Below are positions 26,967 to 35,473 of a DNA stretch of 61,505 nt, piece after piece. The stretch spans positions 1-61,505 of the forward strand of contig NZ_MDFM01000005.1 in NCBI RefSeq assembly GCF_002939985.1, in the 5' to 3' direction. A program made the translations under genes and the position numbers. The DNA is from Xanthomonas hortorum pv. cynarae (GTDB taxonomy: Bacteria > Pseudomonadota > Gammaproteobacteria > Xanthomonadales > Xanthomonadaceae). The notes under the pieces were generated by a model. That model was not told the DNA's origin, searched no databases, and was given only the letters and a program-made list of their open reading frames with translations. Position 1 is the first letter of the stretch; every line of letters begins with the position of its first letter.

Positions 26967-28274
26967 TTAGACCTGCTTGCGTGGGAACAGATAAAACGCC
27001 CAGCCCACCAGCAAGGCGATGCCGGCGGCGGCCAGATTCTGCCAGCTGGCACTGGCCAGCAGGCCAAGCGACAACAGCAGTGCGGCGATGGGAATGGCTG
27101 GCCCACCCGGTAGACGCAAGGTGTCGGTACGTTGCCGGTAACGACGCGCCAGCACGATGACCGCTGCAGCCGTGCCGATATACGCAAACAGCCGCGTGAC
27201 CATCGACAACAGCGCCAGCTGGGTGAACGACCCCGACAACGCCAATCCAAGCGACAACACGCCTTGGGTGATCACCGCCGCTGCGGGGGTGTGGAAGCGC
27301 GGATGCACGCGCGCCAGAAATGCCGGGCCATAGCCATCTTGTGCGAGCGCGAACAAAAAGCGTGGCCCGAGCATCACCGTGTTGCTGGTGGTGCCGAGGA
27401 TGGAGATGGTGGCACCCACGGTGAGGATCAGCGCCAGCGCTTCGCCACCGAAGCGGCTTGCGGCATCGGCCAACGGTGTAGGCGAGGCGGCAAGATTGGG
27501 CAGCGTGCCTTGTGCGACGACTTGTACCGCTGCGTAGATCAAGGTCACGGTGACGATCATGGTGATCAGTGCGAACGGGACATCGCGGCGTGGATTGCGG
27601 TATTCGCCGGCGGCCGCAGGAATATTTTCGAACCCTGCATAGGCGAACAGCAACAACAAGGCGGCTTCGCCTAGATTGCCCAGGTCGCGCAAGTCCGGCG
27701 TGGTGCCGGCGAAGGCCCACGACCAATCTACATAAAACAGGCCGATTGCCACGAACAACAGCAGCGGCACCAGCTTGCCGATCACCAGGGCGATGCCGGT
27801 GCGCGCGGCCGATTTCACTCCGATCACATTGATGGCGGTGAGCAATCCCAATGAGCCGACCACCACCAGCAGACGTGCCCACTGCTCGGTGGCGACGGTC
27901 GGCCAGAACCGCGCGACCGCGTCGGCCAGGCCGTTGCTCAATGCGGCTGCCGAACTGATGCGGGTGAGCCAGATCATCCAGCCGATCTGAAAACCGACGA
28001 AGGGGCCGAACGCCTCGCGCGTGTACAGATAACTACCGCCTGGCGTATCGAAATAACTCGCCGCCTGCGCATAGCACAACACCAGCAAGGCCACCGCCAG
28101 GCCGGCCAGCATCACCGCCCACAGGCTCATTGGCCCCAGCAGTGCGGCGGTGGCTGCCGGCAGCAGATAGATGCCGCTGCCGATCACATCGTTGATCGAC
28201 AATCCGACGATCTGCCAACGGCTGACGACGCGCACCAGCCCAGTGGAATCGGGAGCAGGAACCGGTGTGTTCAT
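26967..28274 (-). CDS. APC-superfamily amino acid permease
   Basis: This permease of 435 residues has about twelve hydrophobic helices. It carries the amino acid-polyamine-organocation helix-1 signature GLSINDVIGSGIYLLPAATA and the helix-6 stretch FAYAGFENIPAAAGEYRNPRRDVP. The substrate is not clear. Its ATG overlaps the stop codon of the preceding YkuD-like gene in an ATGA, so the two are translationally coupled. With the murein-peptide enzymes just upstream, uptake of Ala/Glu or small peptides from wall turnover is a reasonable inference but is not shown by sequence. Confidence 0.88.
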   Translation of the reverse strand: MNTPVPAPDSTGLVRVVSRWQIVGLSINDVIGSGIYLLPAATAALLGPMSLWAVMLAGLAVALLVLCYAQAASYFDTPGGSYLYTREAFGPFVGFQIGWMIWLTRISSAAALSNGLADAVARFWPTVATEQWARLLVVVGSLGLLTAINVIGVKSAARTGIALVIGKLVPLLLFVAIGLFYVDWSWAFAGTTPDLRDLGNLGEAALLLLFAYAGFENIPAAAGEYRNPRRDVPFALITMIVTVTLIYAAVQVVAQGTLPNLAASPTPLADAASRFGGEALALILTVGATISILGTTSNTVMLGPRFLFALAQDGYGPAFLARVHPRFHTPAAAVITQGVLSLGLALSGSFTQLALLSMVTRLFAYIGTAAAVIVLARRYRQRTDTLRLPGGPAIPIAALLLSLGLLASASWQNLAAAGIALLVGWAFYLFPRKQV

Positions 28275-29047
28275 CGTGCGGCGTCCTTCAACTTGGGCAG
28301 CTGCCACTGTGCTTGCAGGCGTGCGTATTCGGCACGCGGCAACAGCACGAACAGCGGTTTGTCGTCGGGCTTCAACCAGGCCAGCAGGCGTTGCATATCG
28401 GCCGGCGCCATTGCAGTGCAGCCGGCGGTGAACTGGCCTGGCGTGCGCCACAGGTGGGCGAAGATGCAGCTGCCATGACCGGGGATCGCGTTGGGGTTGT
28501 GCGCGATCACAAAGCCCTCGCTGTAACGTGCATCGCCGGGATGTTGCAGGTCTAGGCGCATCGGTTCGGTCGAGCCGGCCACTGCGGCTTCACCGACCTG
28601 GGCGGCATCGACGATGCGGTTGTACAGCGGCGAGCTCGGTACATCCATGCAGTAGTTGGTGGCGGTCATCGCCCGGTACGGCATCGTGCTGTCGATACTC
28701 GGGGCATAACCGAAGGCAGGGCCGATGGCGAAGACACCGGCCGGGCTGCGGCCGTCGCCTTCGCGCTTCTGCAGGCCTTGCGTCTGTGCAGGATGCAGGC
28801 CATCGCCCCAGGCGCTGCCATGGCGGCCCAGCGCCACCGCAAACCCTGGTGCGGCCGGTTGCCAGTGGCCATCCACACGGGTAAATGTCTGCAGGCGCGC
28901 CTGCGTGCTGTTCCAATCCGGTGTGGTCACCACGATCAATGCCTGCGCTCGATTCAGCGCATCGATTGGACCGGCAGCGCCGGCAAGGCTGCTGCTACTT
29001 GCCAGTGCCAGCAGCACGACGGATCGAAACACGGTGGCAAGGCGCAT
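28271..29047 (-). CDS. Exported L,D-transpeptidase (YkuD-like) domain protein
   Basis: The protein has 258 residues and a signal peptide of about 24 residues. The C-terminal catalytic motif of YkuD-fold enzymes appears as HGSCIFAHLWRTPGQFTAGC, giving candidate catalytic Cys210 with the His191/His198 pair. YkuD enzymes make or break 3-3 crosslinks and L,D bonds in peptidoglycan. The N-terminal part matches the branch annotated as L,D-transpeptidase catalytic domain-containing proteins (VVTTPDWNSTQARLQTF). It is coupled by ATGA to the permease, and it belongs to the murein-fragment island. Confidence 0.85.
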   Translation of the reverse strand: MRLATVFRSVVLLALASSSSLAGAAGPIDALNRAQALIVVTTPDWNSTQARLQTFTRVDGHWQPAAPGFAVALGRHGSAWGDGLHPAQTQGLQKREGDGRSPAGVFAIGPAFGYAPSIDSTMPYRAMTATNYCMDVPSSPLYNRIVDAAQVGEAAVAGSTEPMRLDLQHPGDARYSEGFVIAHNPNAIPGHGSCIFAHLWRTPGQFTAGCTAMAPADMQRLLAWLKPDDKPLFVLLPRAEYARLQAQWQLPKLKDAAR

Positions 29048-29393
29048 GCAGGCTCCGGGGGATGGGTCTGGCAGGGGTGAGGTGCGTTGAGTTGATCGGT
29101 CGTTGGCGGCGACAGTGCGGTGCCTCGGCACTGCATCACGGACCAACACCTTATCGCTACTGTACCTAGCAATGCCGCTGTGTGGCGCATGCGCGCTTGG
29201 CGGGGCTTGGAGCGGCTGACAAGATTACTTCGCCACTCTCAAGAGGCTCTGCCGTCGCTCGGTGGGCATCTGCCACTCGTACATGCTGGTTCTAGGTGGG
29301 CCGTCGCTACCCGGTAGCCCATGGCTTGCGACGTTTTGTCAGCCTCTCGGTTGTTATGGGAGCCTTGGGTTCTATGAAGGAATCGGCTGCAGA
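29048..29393. other. Spacer between the YkuD-like gene and the M1/M2 repeat
   Basis: I see no gene with plausible codon use here. It should hold the promoter of the YkuD-like/permease pair unless those are read through from the epimerase. A block with GGCTGACAAGATTACTTCGCC and a later CGTTTTGTCAGCCTC form a loose inverted pair. Confidence 0.4.
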
Positions 29394-29540
29394 GCGGCTG
29401 ATCTGTGGCTTGGCTGCAGGGTCCTTGCCCGCCCACCCTCGCGGGACACGCCGCAAGTACGTCCGTGTAGGCTCTTACGCGGCATCCATGCCGCGTAAGG
29501 TCCCGCGACGGTGGGCGGGCAAGGACCAGTGGAGATGGTC
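29394..29540 (+). repeat. M1 structured repeat, copy 1 (palindrome core 29423-29524)
   Basis: Outer arms CCTTGCCCGCCCACC...GCGGGA (29423-29446) and their complement (29501-29524) pair over 24 bp with one mismatch. Inside is a 12-bp stem CTTACGCGGCAT/ATGCCGCGTAAG around two bases (29474-29499). Conserved flanks GCGGCTGATCTG and ACCAGTGGAGATGGTC are shared with other copies. It forms a composite with M2, 54 bp away. Confidence 0.9.
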
Positions 29541-29578
29541 GGTGTGCATGTTTTCAAGCAACCGACTAACTCTCTGGT

Positions 29579-29681
29579 GCGGTGTCCTCACCGCTTGCGG
29601 GACCGTGTGGCGGCATGGATGCCGCCACCGAGCCTCCATGGATGGATTCACGGCGTGTCCCGCGAGCGGTGAGGGCACCGC
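29579..29681 (+). repeat. M2 structured repeat, copy 1
   Basis: Outer arms GCGGTGTCCTCACCGCTTGC and onwards pair with GTCCCGCGAGCGGTGAGGGC and onwards. The inner stem GTGGCGGCAT/ATGCCGCCAC is at 29607-29628. The skeleton (GGGACC, inner stem, GAGCCT, CGGCGTGTCCCGC) matches M1 read on the opposite strand, but the stem sequences differ. It ends about 30 bp from the stop codon of the epimerase gene. Confidence 0.88.
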
Positions 29682-29710
29682 GCCCTCGACCAGAAATATC
29701 CAACGGCGCT

Positions 29711-30808
29711 TTAATCCGACAACAGCTCCAGTCCGCGAATGCGTCGGATGCCCAGACCCGGCGAGTCGTCGATATGGAGTTGCGCTTCGTCGAAGTGCAC
29801 TCCGCCCTCGGTGGGATCGAACTGCCCGAGTGCGGGCGCATCCAGATCCGCCAGGGTGATGCTGTCGGCCTTGGTCACGGCCAGATGTACCGCCGCCGCC
29901 ACGCTGATGCTGGATTCGATCATGCAACCGATCATGCACGGCACCCCATATAACGCCGCGATATCGGCGATGCGGATTGCGTTGGAGAGCCCGCCGGTCT
30001 TCATCAGTTTGATGTTGACGATGTCGGCGGCGCGACGCTGGATGAGCTCGATCGCCTGGATCGGCGAGAACACGCTTTCGTCGGCCATCACCGGCGTGTC
30101 GATGCGCGCGGTGACGAAGGCCAGGCCGTCGATGTCGGCCGCCTTGACCGGCTGCTCCACCAATTCCATCACGATGTCGGCGTCTTCCAGCGTGCGCATC
30201 GTGCGCACCGCCTGTTTGGGCGTCCAACCCTGGTTGGCATCCAGGCGCAGCGATGCGCGGCCAGCAACCGCCGCATGAATCGCCTTGACACGTTCGACAT
30301 CCGAATCGCTGTCTTTGCCGACCTTGATCTTCAGCGACCCATACCCGCGTGCGAGCGCGGATAGCGCATCGGCCACCATTGTGTCGATGGCATCGACGCT
30401 GATGGTGATATCGGTGGTGATGTGCGGCGTGCCGCCACCGAGCGCCTGGTATAGCGGCGTGCTCAATGCCTGCGCCCACAGATCGTAGAGCGCGATTTCC
30501 ACTGCCGCCTTGGCGTTGGTATTGCGCTCCAGCGCGTGTTGCACCAGCGTGCATAGCCGGTTGAGATCGGCCACGTCCTGGCCGATCAGCTTCGGGGCGA
30601 TGCATTGTTGGATCGCGGCGATGATGGAGCCATGCGTATCGCCGGTGATCGGTGCGGTGGCCGGCGCTGCGCCATAGCCGATATGGCCGCTGTCGGTCTG
30701 CAACAGCACCACCACATCCTCGATCGCCTGCACGGTGCGGACCGCGGTCTTGAACGGAGTTTTCAACGGCACGCGCAGCATGCCGAGGCGGAAGCCGGTG
30801 ATCTTCAT
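29711..30808 (-). CDS. Dipeptide epimerase of the enolase superfamily (L-Ala-D/L-Glu epimerase type)
   Basis: This enzyme epimerises the D-Glu of L-Ala-D-Glu released from murein peptides so it can be used as L-Glu. The 365 residues carry the superfamily layout. The KxK base pair is Lys160/Lys162 (SLKIKVGKD), the metal ligands are Asp190 (LRLDANQGW), Glu218 (VEQP) and Asp243 (MADES), and the opposite base is Lys267 (VNIKLMKTGG). The late DLD in ITLADLDAPALG matches the dipeptide-amino-group motif of Ala-Glu epimerases. Its ATG overlaps the stop of the NlpC/P60 gene (ATGA), so the pair is coupled. Confidence 0.92.
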   Translation of the reverse strand: MKITGFRLGMLRVPLKTPFKTAVRTVQAIEDVVVLLQTDSGHIGYGAAPATAPITGDTHGSIIAAIQQCIAPKLIGQDVADLNRLCTLVQHALERNTNAKAAVEIALYDLWAQALSTPLYQALGGGTPHITTDITISVDAIDTMVADALSALARGYGSLKIKVGKDSDSDVERVKAIHAAVAGRASLRLDANQGWTPKQAVRTMRTLEDADIVMELVEQPVKAADIDGLAFVTARIDTPVMADESVFSPIQAIELIQRRAADIVNIKLMKTGGLSNAIRIADIAALYGVPCMIGCMIESSISVAAAVHLAVTKADSITLADLDAPALGQFDPTEGGVHFDEAQLHIDDSPGLGIRRIRGLELLSD

Positions 30809-32217
30809 GGGGAGCCAATCGGTGCGATGCGTTGGATGCGGGTGATGTGATCGACAAACGGCGTGCCGTCGCTGGCGAGCAGTGCCAGCAGCGGGGTGAC
30901 CGATACGCCGTTCAAGCGCGCGCGCTGCACGCTGCCATCGGCCGCGCGATAGTTGGCGCCGGCCACATCGTGGATGACCCACGGTGCGCCTTGTTCATGC
31001 CCGATCACCAGCATCACATGGCCGGGGATATAGATCAGGTCGCCGACCTGCAGTTGTGCGAGTTGTTGCAGGCGTTGCGGCAATGGCGCGCGCACATCGA
31101 ACGGCACGTTACGTAACGCCGGACTCCGCGCCTGATCGCCGGTATTGCGCGGCAATGCGATGCCGAGGCTGCGATACACATCCAGCACGAAGCCGCTGCA
31201 GTCGCGGGCGTCGTAATCGTTGCCCCAGCCATAGCGTTCGCCAAGGAATTTGAATGCCTGACGCAGTAACGCTGTATGGGTGGCCGGCAACGGACCAATG
31301 CGCATGTCGGCACCGCGCGGGATCAGTGCCGGCACCAGCTGCAAGCGGCCTTCTTCTTTGCGCAGTGGCAGTTGCACGACATAGGCAGCGAGCGGCAACT
31401 GCCCGTTGACCGGCTGTTGCGGTGGCCAGTCCTTGAGCAGCGGCACGCTGGTGCCCATGTCCAGCGTCAGCGCTGAGATCGCAGGTAATTCGGGTGTGTA
31501 AGCGCTTTGCACGCGTGCGCCGGTGACCATCACGCGTGGGCTGCGTTGTGCGTAGTCCAGCACCTCGGCGCGTGTACCGATTGCGAGACGATCACTGGCG
31601 ATCCATGCGGCGTAGTTGGCGGCCAGCACGAATTGCCATGCGCCATCGGCACTGGTGTGCAACACCGCCACCGGCGTGCCGGGGTAGAGCGCCGATTCCT
31701 GAAAGCGGTCGATGTCGCGGTCGTCGGTGGTGGTGAACGCACGCTGCGTAGTGGGAAATGTGCGTAGTGCCGCGCGTTGTACCACCAGCGCGAAGCGTGG
31801 CGTTACCTGGGCGGGGAGTGCATCCAATGCCAGTGCGCGGCGCAACGCGGCCAAGCGTGTCGCATCAATGGGCATTCCGTCCGCACCGTACAACGCACGC
31901 GTTGGCGTGGCCGACAGTTTCTCGATGCGTGCGCGTACATCGGCAGCAGGGAGAGCTTCGGGCAGCTGTGACAGATCGTGCATGGAGACATCGTCATGCA
32001 GCAAGCGCGCATTGAAGCTGGCGATCTGTGCGGAAGTCAGGCGCAGCGCTTGTGCGGTGCGACTGCGTTGGATCCAGTAATCGGCTGTCAGCTGCGCATC
32101 GCTGATCGCAAATGGGGCCGTCTGCTGCACATGAACGGCATGTGTTGCCGGAGCCGCACTGCAGGGCAGGCCGGTGACCAGCAGCAACAACGTCAGCAGG
32201 CGGCGCGACAATGGCAT
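30805..32217 (-). CDS. SH3-domain NlpC/P60 family peptidase
   Basis: This exported cysteine peptidase of 470 residues cuts peptidoglycan stem peptides, probably between D-Glu and the diamino acid. A signal peptide covers about residues 1-22. SH3-like segments lie around 130-290 and the catalytic domain around 310-450. The catalytic residues are Cys340 (DARDCSGFVLD), His400 (PGHVMLVIGH) and His416 (WVIHDVAG). This resembles B. subtilis YkfC, which also sits with an Ala-Glu epimerase. I start at ATG 32217 (MPLSRRLL). Coupling by ATGA to the epimerase supports sequential use of the released dipeptide. Confidence 0.92.
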   Translation of the reverse strand: MPLSRRLLTLLLLVTGLPCSAAPATHAVHVQQTAPFAISDAQLTADYWIQRSRTAQALRLTSAQIASFNARLLHDDVSMHDLSQLPEALPAADVRARIEKLSATPTRALYGADGMPIDATRLAALRRALALDALPAQVTPRFALVVQRAALRTFPTTQRAFTTTDDRDIDRFQESALYPGTPVAVLHTSADGAWQFVLAANYAAWIASDRLAIGTRAEVLDYAQRSPRVMVTGARVQSAYTPELPAISALTLDMGTSVPLLKDWPPQQPVNGQLPLAAYVVQLPLRKEEGRLQLVPALIPRGADMRIGPLPATHTALLRQAFKFLGERYGWGNDYDARDCSGFVLDVYRSLGIALPRNTGDQARSPALRNVPFDVRAPLPQRLQQLAQLQVGDLIYIPGHVMLVIGHEQGAPWVIHDVAGANYRAADGSVQRARLNGVSVTPLLALLASDGTPFVDHITRIQRIAPIGSP

Positions 32218-32735
32218 GAAGAAGGCTCTTGATGGATGTAGCGACTGACAAGGTGCTGTGCGAGAGACCAATGCTGCAAGCGCATTCTGCACCTGCAACG
32301 AGCGCAATGGATTGCAGTGTACGCGTGGCGCATGCCGCGGTGCCTACCGCGCTTGTCGCATGGTGCAGGGGCGCCGACTTGGTGGCGTGCTGTTACTGGC
32401 TGTACTCGTGTCGCCAAGCCTGCCAATGCCGATGACCGGCTGCGGAGCGCACGGTTGGCGACCTCGCCACGACCAGACCGGATGCAGCGCCCGGAACGCG
32501 GGCATCGCCATCACATGGGTGGCATCCGGAGTGCTCCCGATGCTGAGCGTCAACTGCACAGTCATCGCCAAAGATGGTGGGCGCGTGCTGGAAGTGGCCG
32601 CGCACTTGCAGGGCTGCTCGCGGCCGCTGCAACTTCATGACGCTCGGCAGATAATGGGTGCACCGCGTGCGGTGTCCATCCAGGCGCAGGCGCGGCGCAT
32701 GCCCTTGTCGTTTCGCCAGTCACCCGGAGAGTCCG
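32218..32735. other. Divergent intergenic region, 518 bp
   Basis: It separates the NlpC/P60 gene (minus) from the amidase gene (plus) and must hold both promoters. Open frames exist, but their codon use and composition look random for this genome. I recognise no RNA element here. Confidence 0.45.
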
Positions 32736-33542
32736 ATGTCGCCCACTACCGCCCTGTTGCCATCGCTCTGGCTACGCGCCGCGTGTTGCCTGGTCGTGCT
32801 GTCGTTGGGTGCTTGCGCGCATGCGCCGCAGCGCAATCCGCTGGCCCAGTGGGTGCCGTCGCCCAATTACGACACGCGCCGGCCGATCCTGATCGTGCTG
32901 CACTTCACCGACCAGCACTCGGTGCAGCAAAGTCTGAGTACGCTGCGCGGGCGTAACAGCGGTGGCCGGGTCAGTGCGCATTATCTGATCGGCGACGATG
33001 GGCAGCGCTATCAGTTGGTCAGCGACGACCAGCGCGCCTGGCACGGCGGTGCCGGGCGCTGGGGCACCATTACCGACATCAATTCCGCTTCGATCGGCAT
33101 CGAGCTGGACAACGACGGCAGTGAGCCGTTCGCGTCCGCGCAGATCGACAGCCTGCTGGTCTTGCTGGACGACCTGTGCACGCGCTTGCGCATCCCGCGC
33201 ACGCAGATCGTCGGCCATGAAGACGTCGCGCCGACGCGCAAGAACGACCCCGGCCCCCTGTTTCCCTGGAAACGCCTGGCCGACGCCGGATTCGGCCGCT
33301 GGCCAGCGGCCGATGCCCCGGCTGCGCCGGCCGGTTTCGACCCGTGGCAGGCGCTCGCCCTGCTCGGCTACAGCGTCGAGGATCCCGCCGCGACGCTGCG
33401 CGCCTTTCACCACCACTATCGCGGCAACGATGCACGCACATTGGATGCTGAGGATCTGCGGATTCTGTATGCGTTGACCGGACCACTGCGGCCACCAAGC
33501 CTGCCTGGCGCTGCCGAGCCGCTTGAGGGCGATGGGCCGTAA
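32736..33542 (+). CDS. Lipoprotein N-acetylmuramoyl-L-alanine amidase (AmpD/Amidase_2 fold)
   Basis: This zinc amidase (268 residues) cleaves the bond between MurNAc and L-Ala in murein or muropeptides. A lipoprotein signal ends at Cys27 (LSLGACAHA), so it is anchored in the outer membrane or periplasm. Zinc ligands are His56 (VLHFTD), His161 (VGHEDVAP) and Asp171 (KNDPGPLFPW), with Glu123 (GIELDNDG) as catalytic candidate. A C-terminal helical region (about 205-255) resembles a peptidoglycan-binding or AmiD-type tail. It resembles E. coli AmiD more than cytosolic AmpD. The VanX-like gene follows in the same direction 97 bp on. Confidence 0.92.
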   Translation: MSPTTALLPSLWLRAACCLVVLSLGACAHAPQRNPLAQWVPSPNYDTRRPILIVLHFTDQHSVQQSLSTLRGRNSGGRVSAHYLIGDDGQRYQLVSDDQRAWHGGAGRWGTITDINSASIGIELDNDGSEPFASAQIDSLLVLLDDLCTRLRIPRTQIVGHEDVAPTRKNDPGPLFPWKRLADAGFGRWPAADAPAAPAGFDPWQALALLGYSVEDPAATLRAFHHHYRGNDARTLDAEDLRILYALTGPLRPPSLPGAAEPLEGDGP

Positions 33543-33639
33543 GCGGATCCTGGTCGAAGTGGCCAAGCCACCTCTTCGGCAATTGGGTAAAGATCGGCGA
33601 ATGGCGCGCGTCATTTGCGGCTTGGACAGGAGTAAGACC

Positions 33640-34386
33640 ATGCAGAAAACCAAACTGTTACAAATTCAGCGCCGTGACTGGCCGCAGGCGATCTGGAGCA
33701 CGTTGCTGATGATGGTCGCGCTACCGTTTGCCGTAAACGCAGCCGAGGTGCGCGTTTCGCCAGCGCAGACACCCGCACAAGCCGGCCTGGTCGATGTGCG
33801 CAGCCTTGCGCCGGAGATCGCGGTGGACATGCGCTATGCGGGCAGCAACAACTTCACCGGGCGTGTGGTGCCGGGGTATGCGGCGGCGACCTGCTATCTG
33901 CTGCGTCCGGCGGCGGAGGCGTTGGCGCGGGTGGCGCGTACGCTCAAGGCGCAGGGATATCGGCTGCAGGTGTTCGATTGCTATCGACCGGTGCGGGCGG
34001 TGCAGGCGTTCGTGGCCTGGGCCGCGGATCTGCAGGAGCAGTCGAGCAAGGCGCAGTACTACCCGCGCGTTGACAAGCGCGCGCTGCTGGGCGATTACAT
34101 CGCCGAGACCTCCGGCCATAGCCGCGGTGCGACGCTGGATCTAGGCTTGCTGGATTGCCGATCGGGCCAGTGTCTTACGGTCGATATGGGCACCGATTTC
34201 GATTTCTTCGATGCGCGTGCGCATACCGATGCACCCGATATCGGCGCCGCGCAGCGGGCGAACCGTCAGCGCTTGCTGCGTGCGATGGCGGCGCAGGGCT
34301 TTGCCAACTATCCGATGGAGTGGTGGCACTTCACTCTGCGTCCCGAGCCGACGCCCGATACTGCGTACGACGTTCCGGTCAACTGA
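33640..34386 (+). CDS. ddpX: D-alanyl-D-alanine dipeptidase (VanX/DdpX family)
   Basis: This zinc dipeptidase (248 residues) splits D-Ala-D-Ala, allowing wall turnover products to be used. An N-terminal hydrophobic signal (about 18-35, ending FAVNAA) points to export. The catalytic pattern is clear: Arg116 (DCYRPVRA), zinc ligands His160 and Asp167 (SGHSRGATLDLGL) and His230, and catalytic Glu227 (MEWWHF). ATG 33640 has AGGAG eight bases upstream, which decides the start; a longer frame overlaps the amidase gene. It is probably cotranscribed with the amidase. Confidence 0.94.
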   Translation: MQKTKLLQIQRRDWPQAIWSTLLMMVALPFAVNAAEVRVSPAQTPAQAGLVDVRSLAPEIAVDMRYAGSNNFTGRVVPGYAAATCYLLRPAAEALARVARTLKAQGYRLQVFDCYRPVRAVQAFVAWAADLQEQSSKAQYYPRVDKRALLGDYIAETSGHSRGATLDLGLLDCRSGQCLTVDMGTDFDFFDARAHTDAPDIGAAQRANRQRLLRAMAAQGFANYPMEWWHFTLRPEPTPDTAYDVPVN

Positions 34387-34536
34387 TCGGGCACGAAGCC
34401 GCTGCGCTGTCGCCGGTGGTCGTGGGCGCTCGGCAGCGGTCAATGCCGCTCGTACACTGCGCGTGCTACCGGCCATCCGCGCGCTGCGCATGGCCTGATT
34501 GCCGCGTAGCGTGTATTGCCACTTCAAGGAACTGTC

Positions 34537-34734
34537 ATGTCCGACCCGGAACGTTTTGTCGATATCGCCTGCCCGTATTGCGGGGAGTGGATCACGCTGA
34601 CGCTGGACCTGACCGGCGGCGATCAGCACTACATCGAAGATTGCCAGGTCTGCTGCAAGCCGATCTCGGTGAGCGTGCAGTGGGACGAAGAGGGCGAGGC
34701 GCAGGTGAGCGCGCGCGGGCAGGACGATGCATGA
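34537..34734 (+). CDS. CPXCG motif-containing cysteine-rich protein
   Basis: The 65-residue protein has two cysteine pairs, CPYCGEW near residue 12 and DCQVCCKPI near residue 37. This is the pattern of the small CPXCG family, a likely zinc ribbon. It is acidic outside these motifs. Its function is unknown. ATG 34537 is preceded by AAGGA. It stands between the dipeptidase and a small membrane protein on the same strand. Confidence 0.85.
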   Translation: MSDPERFVDIACPYCGEWITLTLDLTGGDQHYIEDCQVCCKPISVSVQWDEEGEAQVSARGQDDA

Positions 34735-34870
34735 GCGTGGCTTGTCGAAGGATCGAGCAATCGGTTTGCCAGCCAATCCCCATTCGCGTGACCGATCGTT
34801 CCTGCGGGTCTGGCAGGGATCGGTCGCCCGCAGCCGCTAGACTGGTGCACCTGCTGCCCGGATCGTCACG

Positions 34871-35248
34871 ATGAATTTGTCTCTGCACTTCGGCCTGCTC
34901 GGTTCGCTGGAGGCTGGTTTGATCGCGTTGGTGCTGGGAGTGCTGGTGTTTGCGGCAGTGGAGCACAGCGGGCGGCGCCTGCAGTTCACCCATGGGCACA
35001 CGCTGGGGATCGCCTGCCTGCTCGCGATTGCGATCGGCGCCGGTTACGACATCTGGAAACTCGTCTACACCAGCATTGTGCGGCTGGAGTCGCCGTTGTA
35101 TGCGCGCATCGCGTTGGCCAGGATCCACGATCCCAACGAGCTGGGATCGCGTGTAGTGCTGGAAGTGTTCGGCGCGATTGCCGGCGTGGTACTGGGTTGG
35201 AAACTGTTCAGTTCCGGAAGCTGGGACGACGCGCCACCGAACGCCTGA
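34871..35248 (+). CDS. Small membrane protein of unknown function (125 residues)
   Basis: Three hydrophobic segments are seen at about residues 12-33, 44-62 and 96-112. A central polar part contains IVRLESPLYARIALARIHDP. No known domain is recognised. Codon use fits the neighbours and ATG 34871 is the natural start. The gene is followed by an AT-richer 225-bp spacer that should hold the promoter of the EF-hand gene. Confidence 0.6.
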   Translation: MNLSLHFGLLGSLEAGLIALVLGVLVFAAVEHSGRRLQFTHGHTLGIACLLAIAIGAGYDIWKLVYTSIVRLESPLYARIALARIHDPNELGSRVVLEVFGAIAGVVLGWKLFSSGSWDDAPPNA

Positions 35249-35473
35249 CATCGCCCGAAAAAATGTGCGGGAGTTCGCATATTTTCATGCATTGAATGAG
35301 CCACTTCTATTTGGCTCATCGAGACCTAACAGACGGCTAACCGCAAATATCCGCGCTGTGGTTAAAAGGATGTTTTGCGCAATTTTAGCGTGGGTTTTCT
35401 ATTCATTTGCTTCAGGTAAGTTGGTGCCATGCGCGGTGACACCGTGCATTCCCAAGCCAAGGAGACCACCCAA

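Noticed and set aside
29296..29859. Protein-like frames inside the M1/M2 composites, also at 40836-41177 and 41228-41509
   Set aside because: They consist of the repeat sequence read in different frames, start and stop at random relative to repeat ends, and appear on both strands. The palindromes explain them.
32258..32956. A 232-codon frame upstream of and overlapping the lipoprotein amidase gene
   Set aside because: The overlapping amidase has an intact signal and catalytic residues; this frame has neither bias nor motif.
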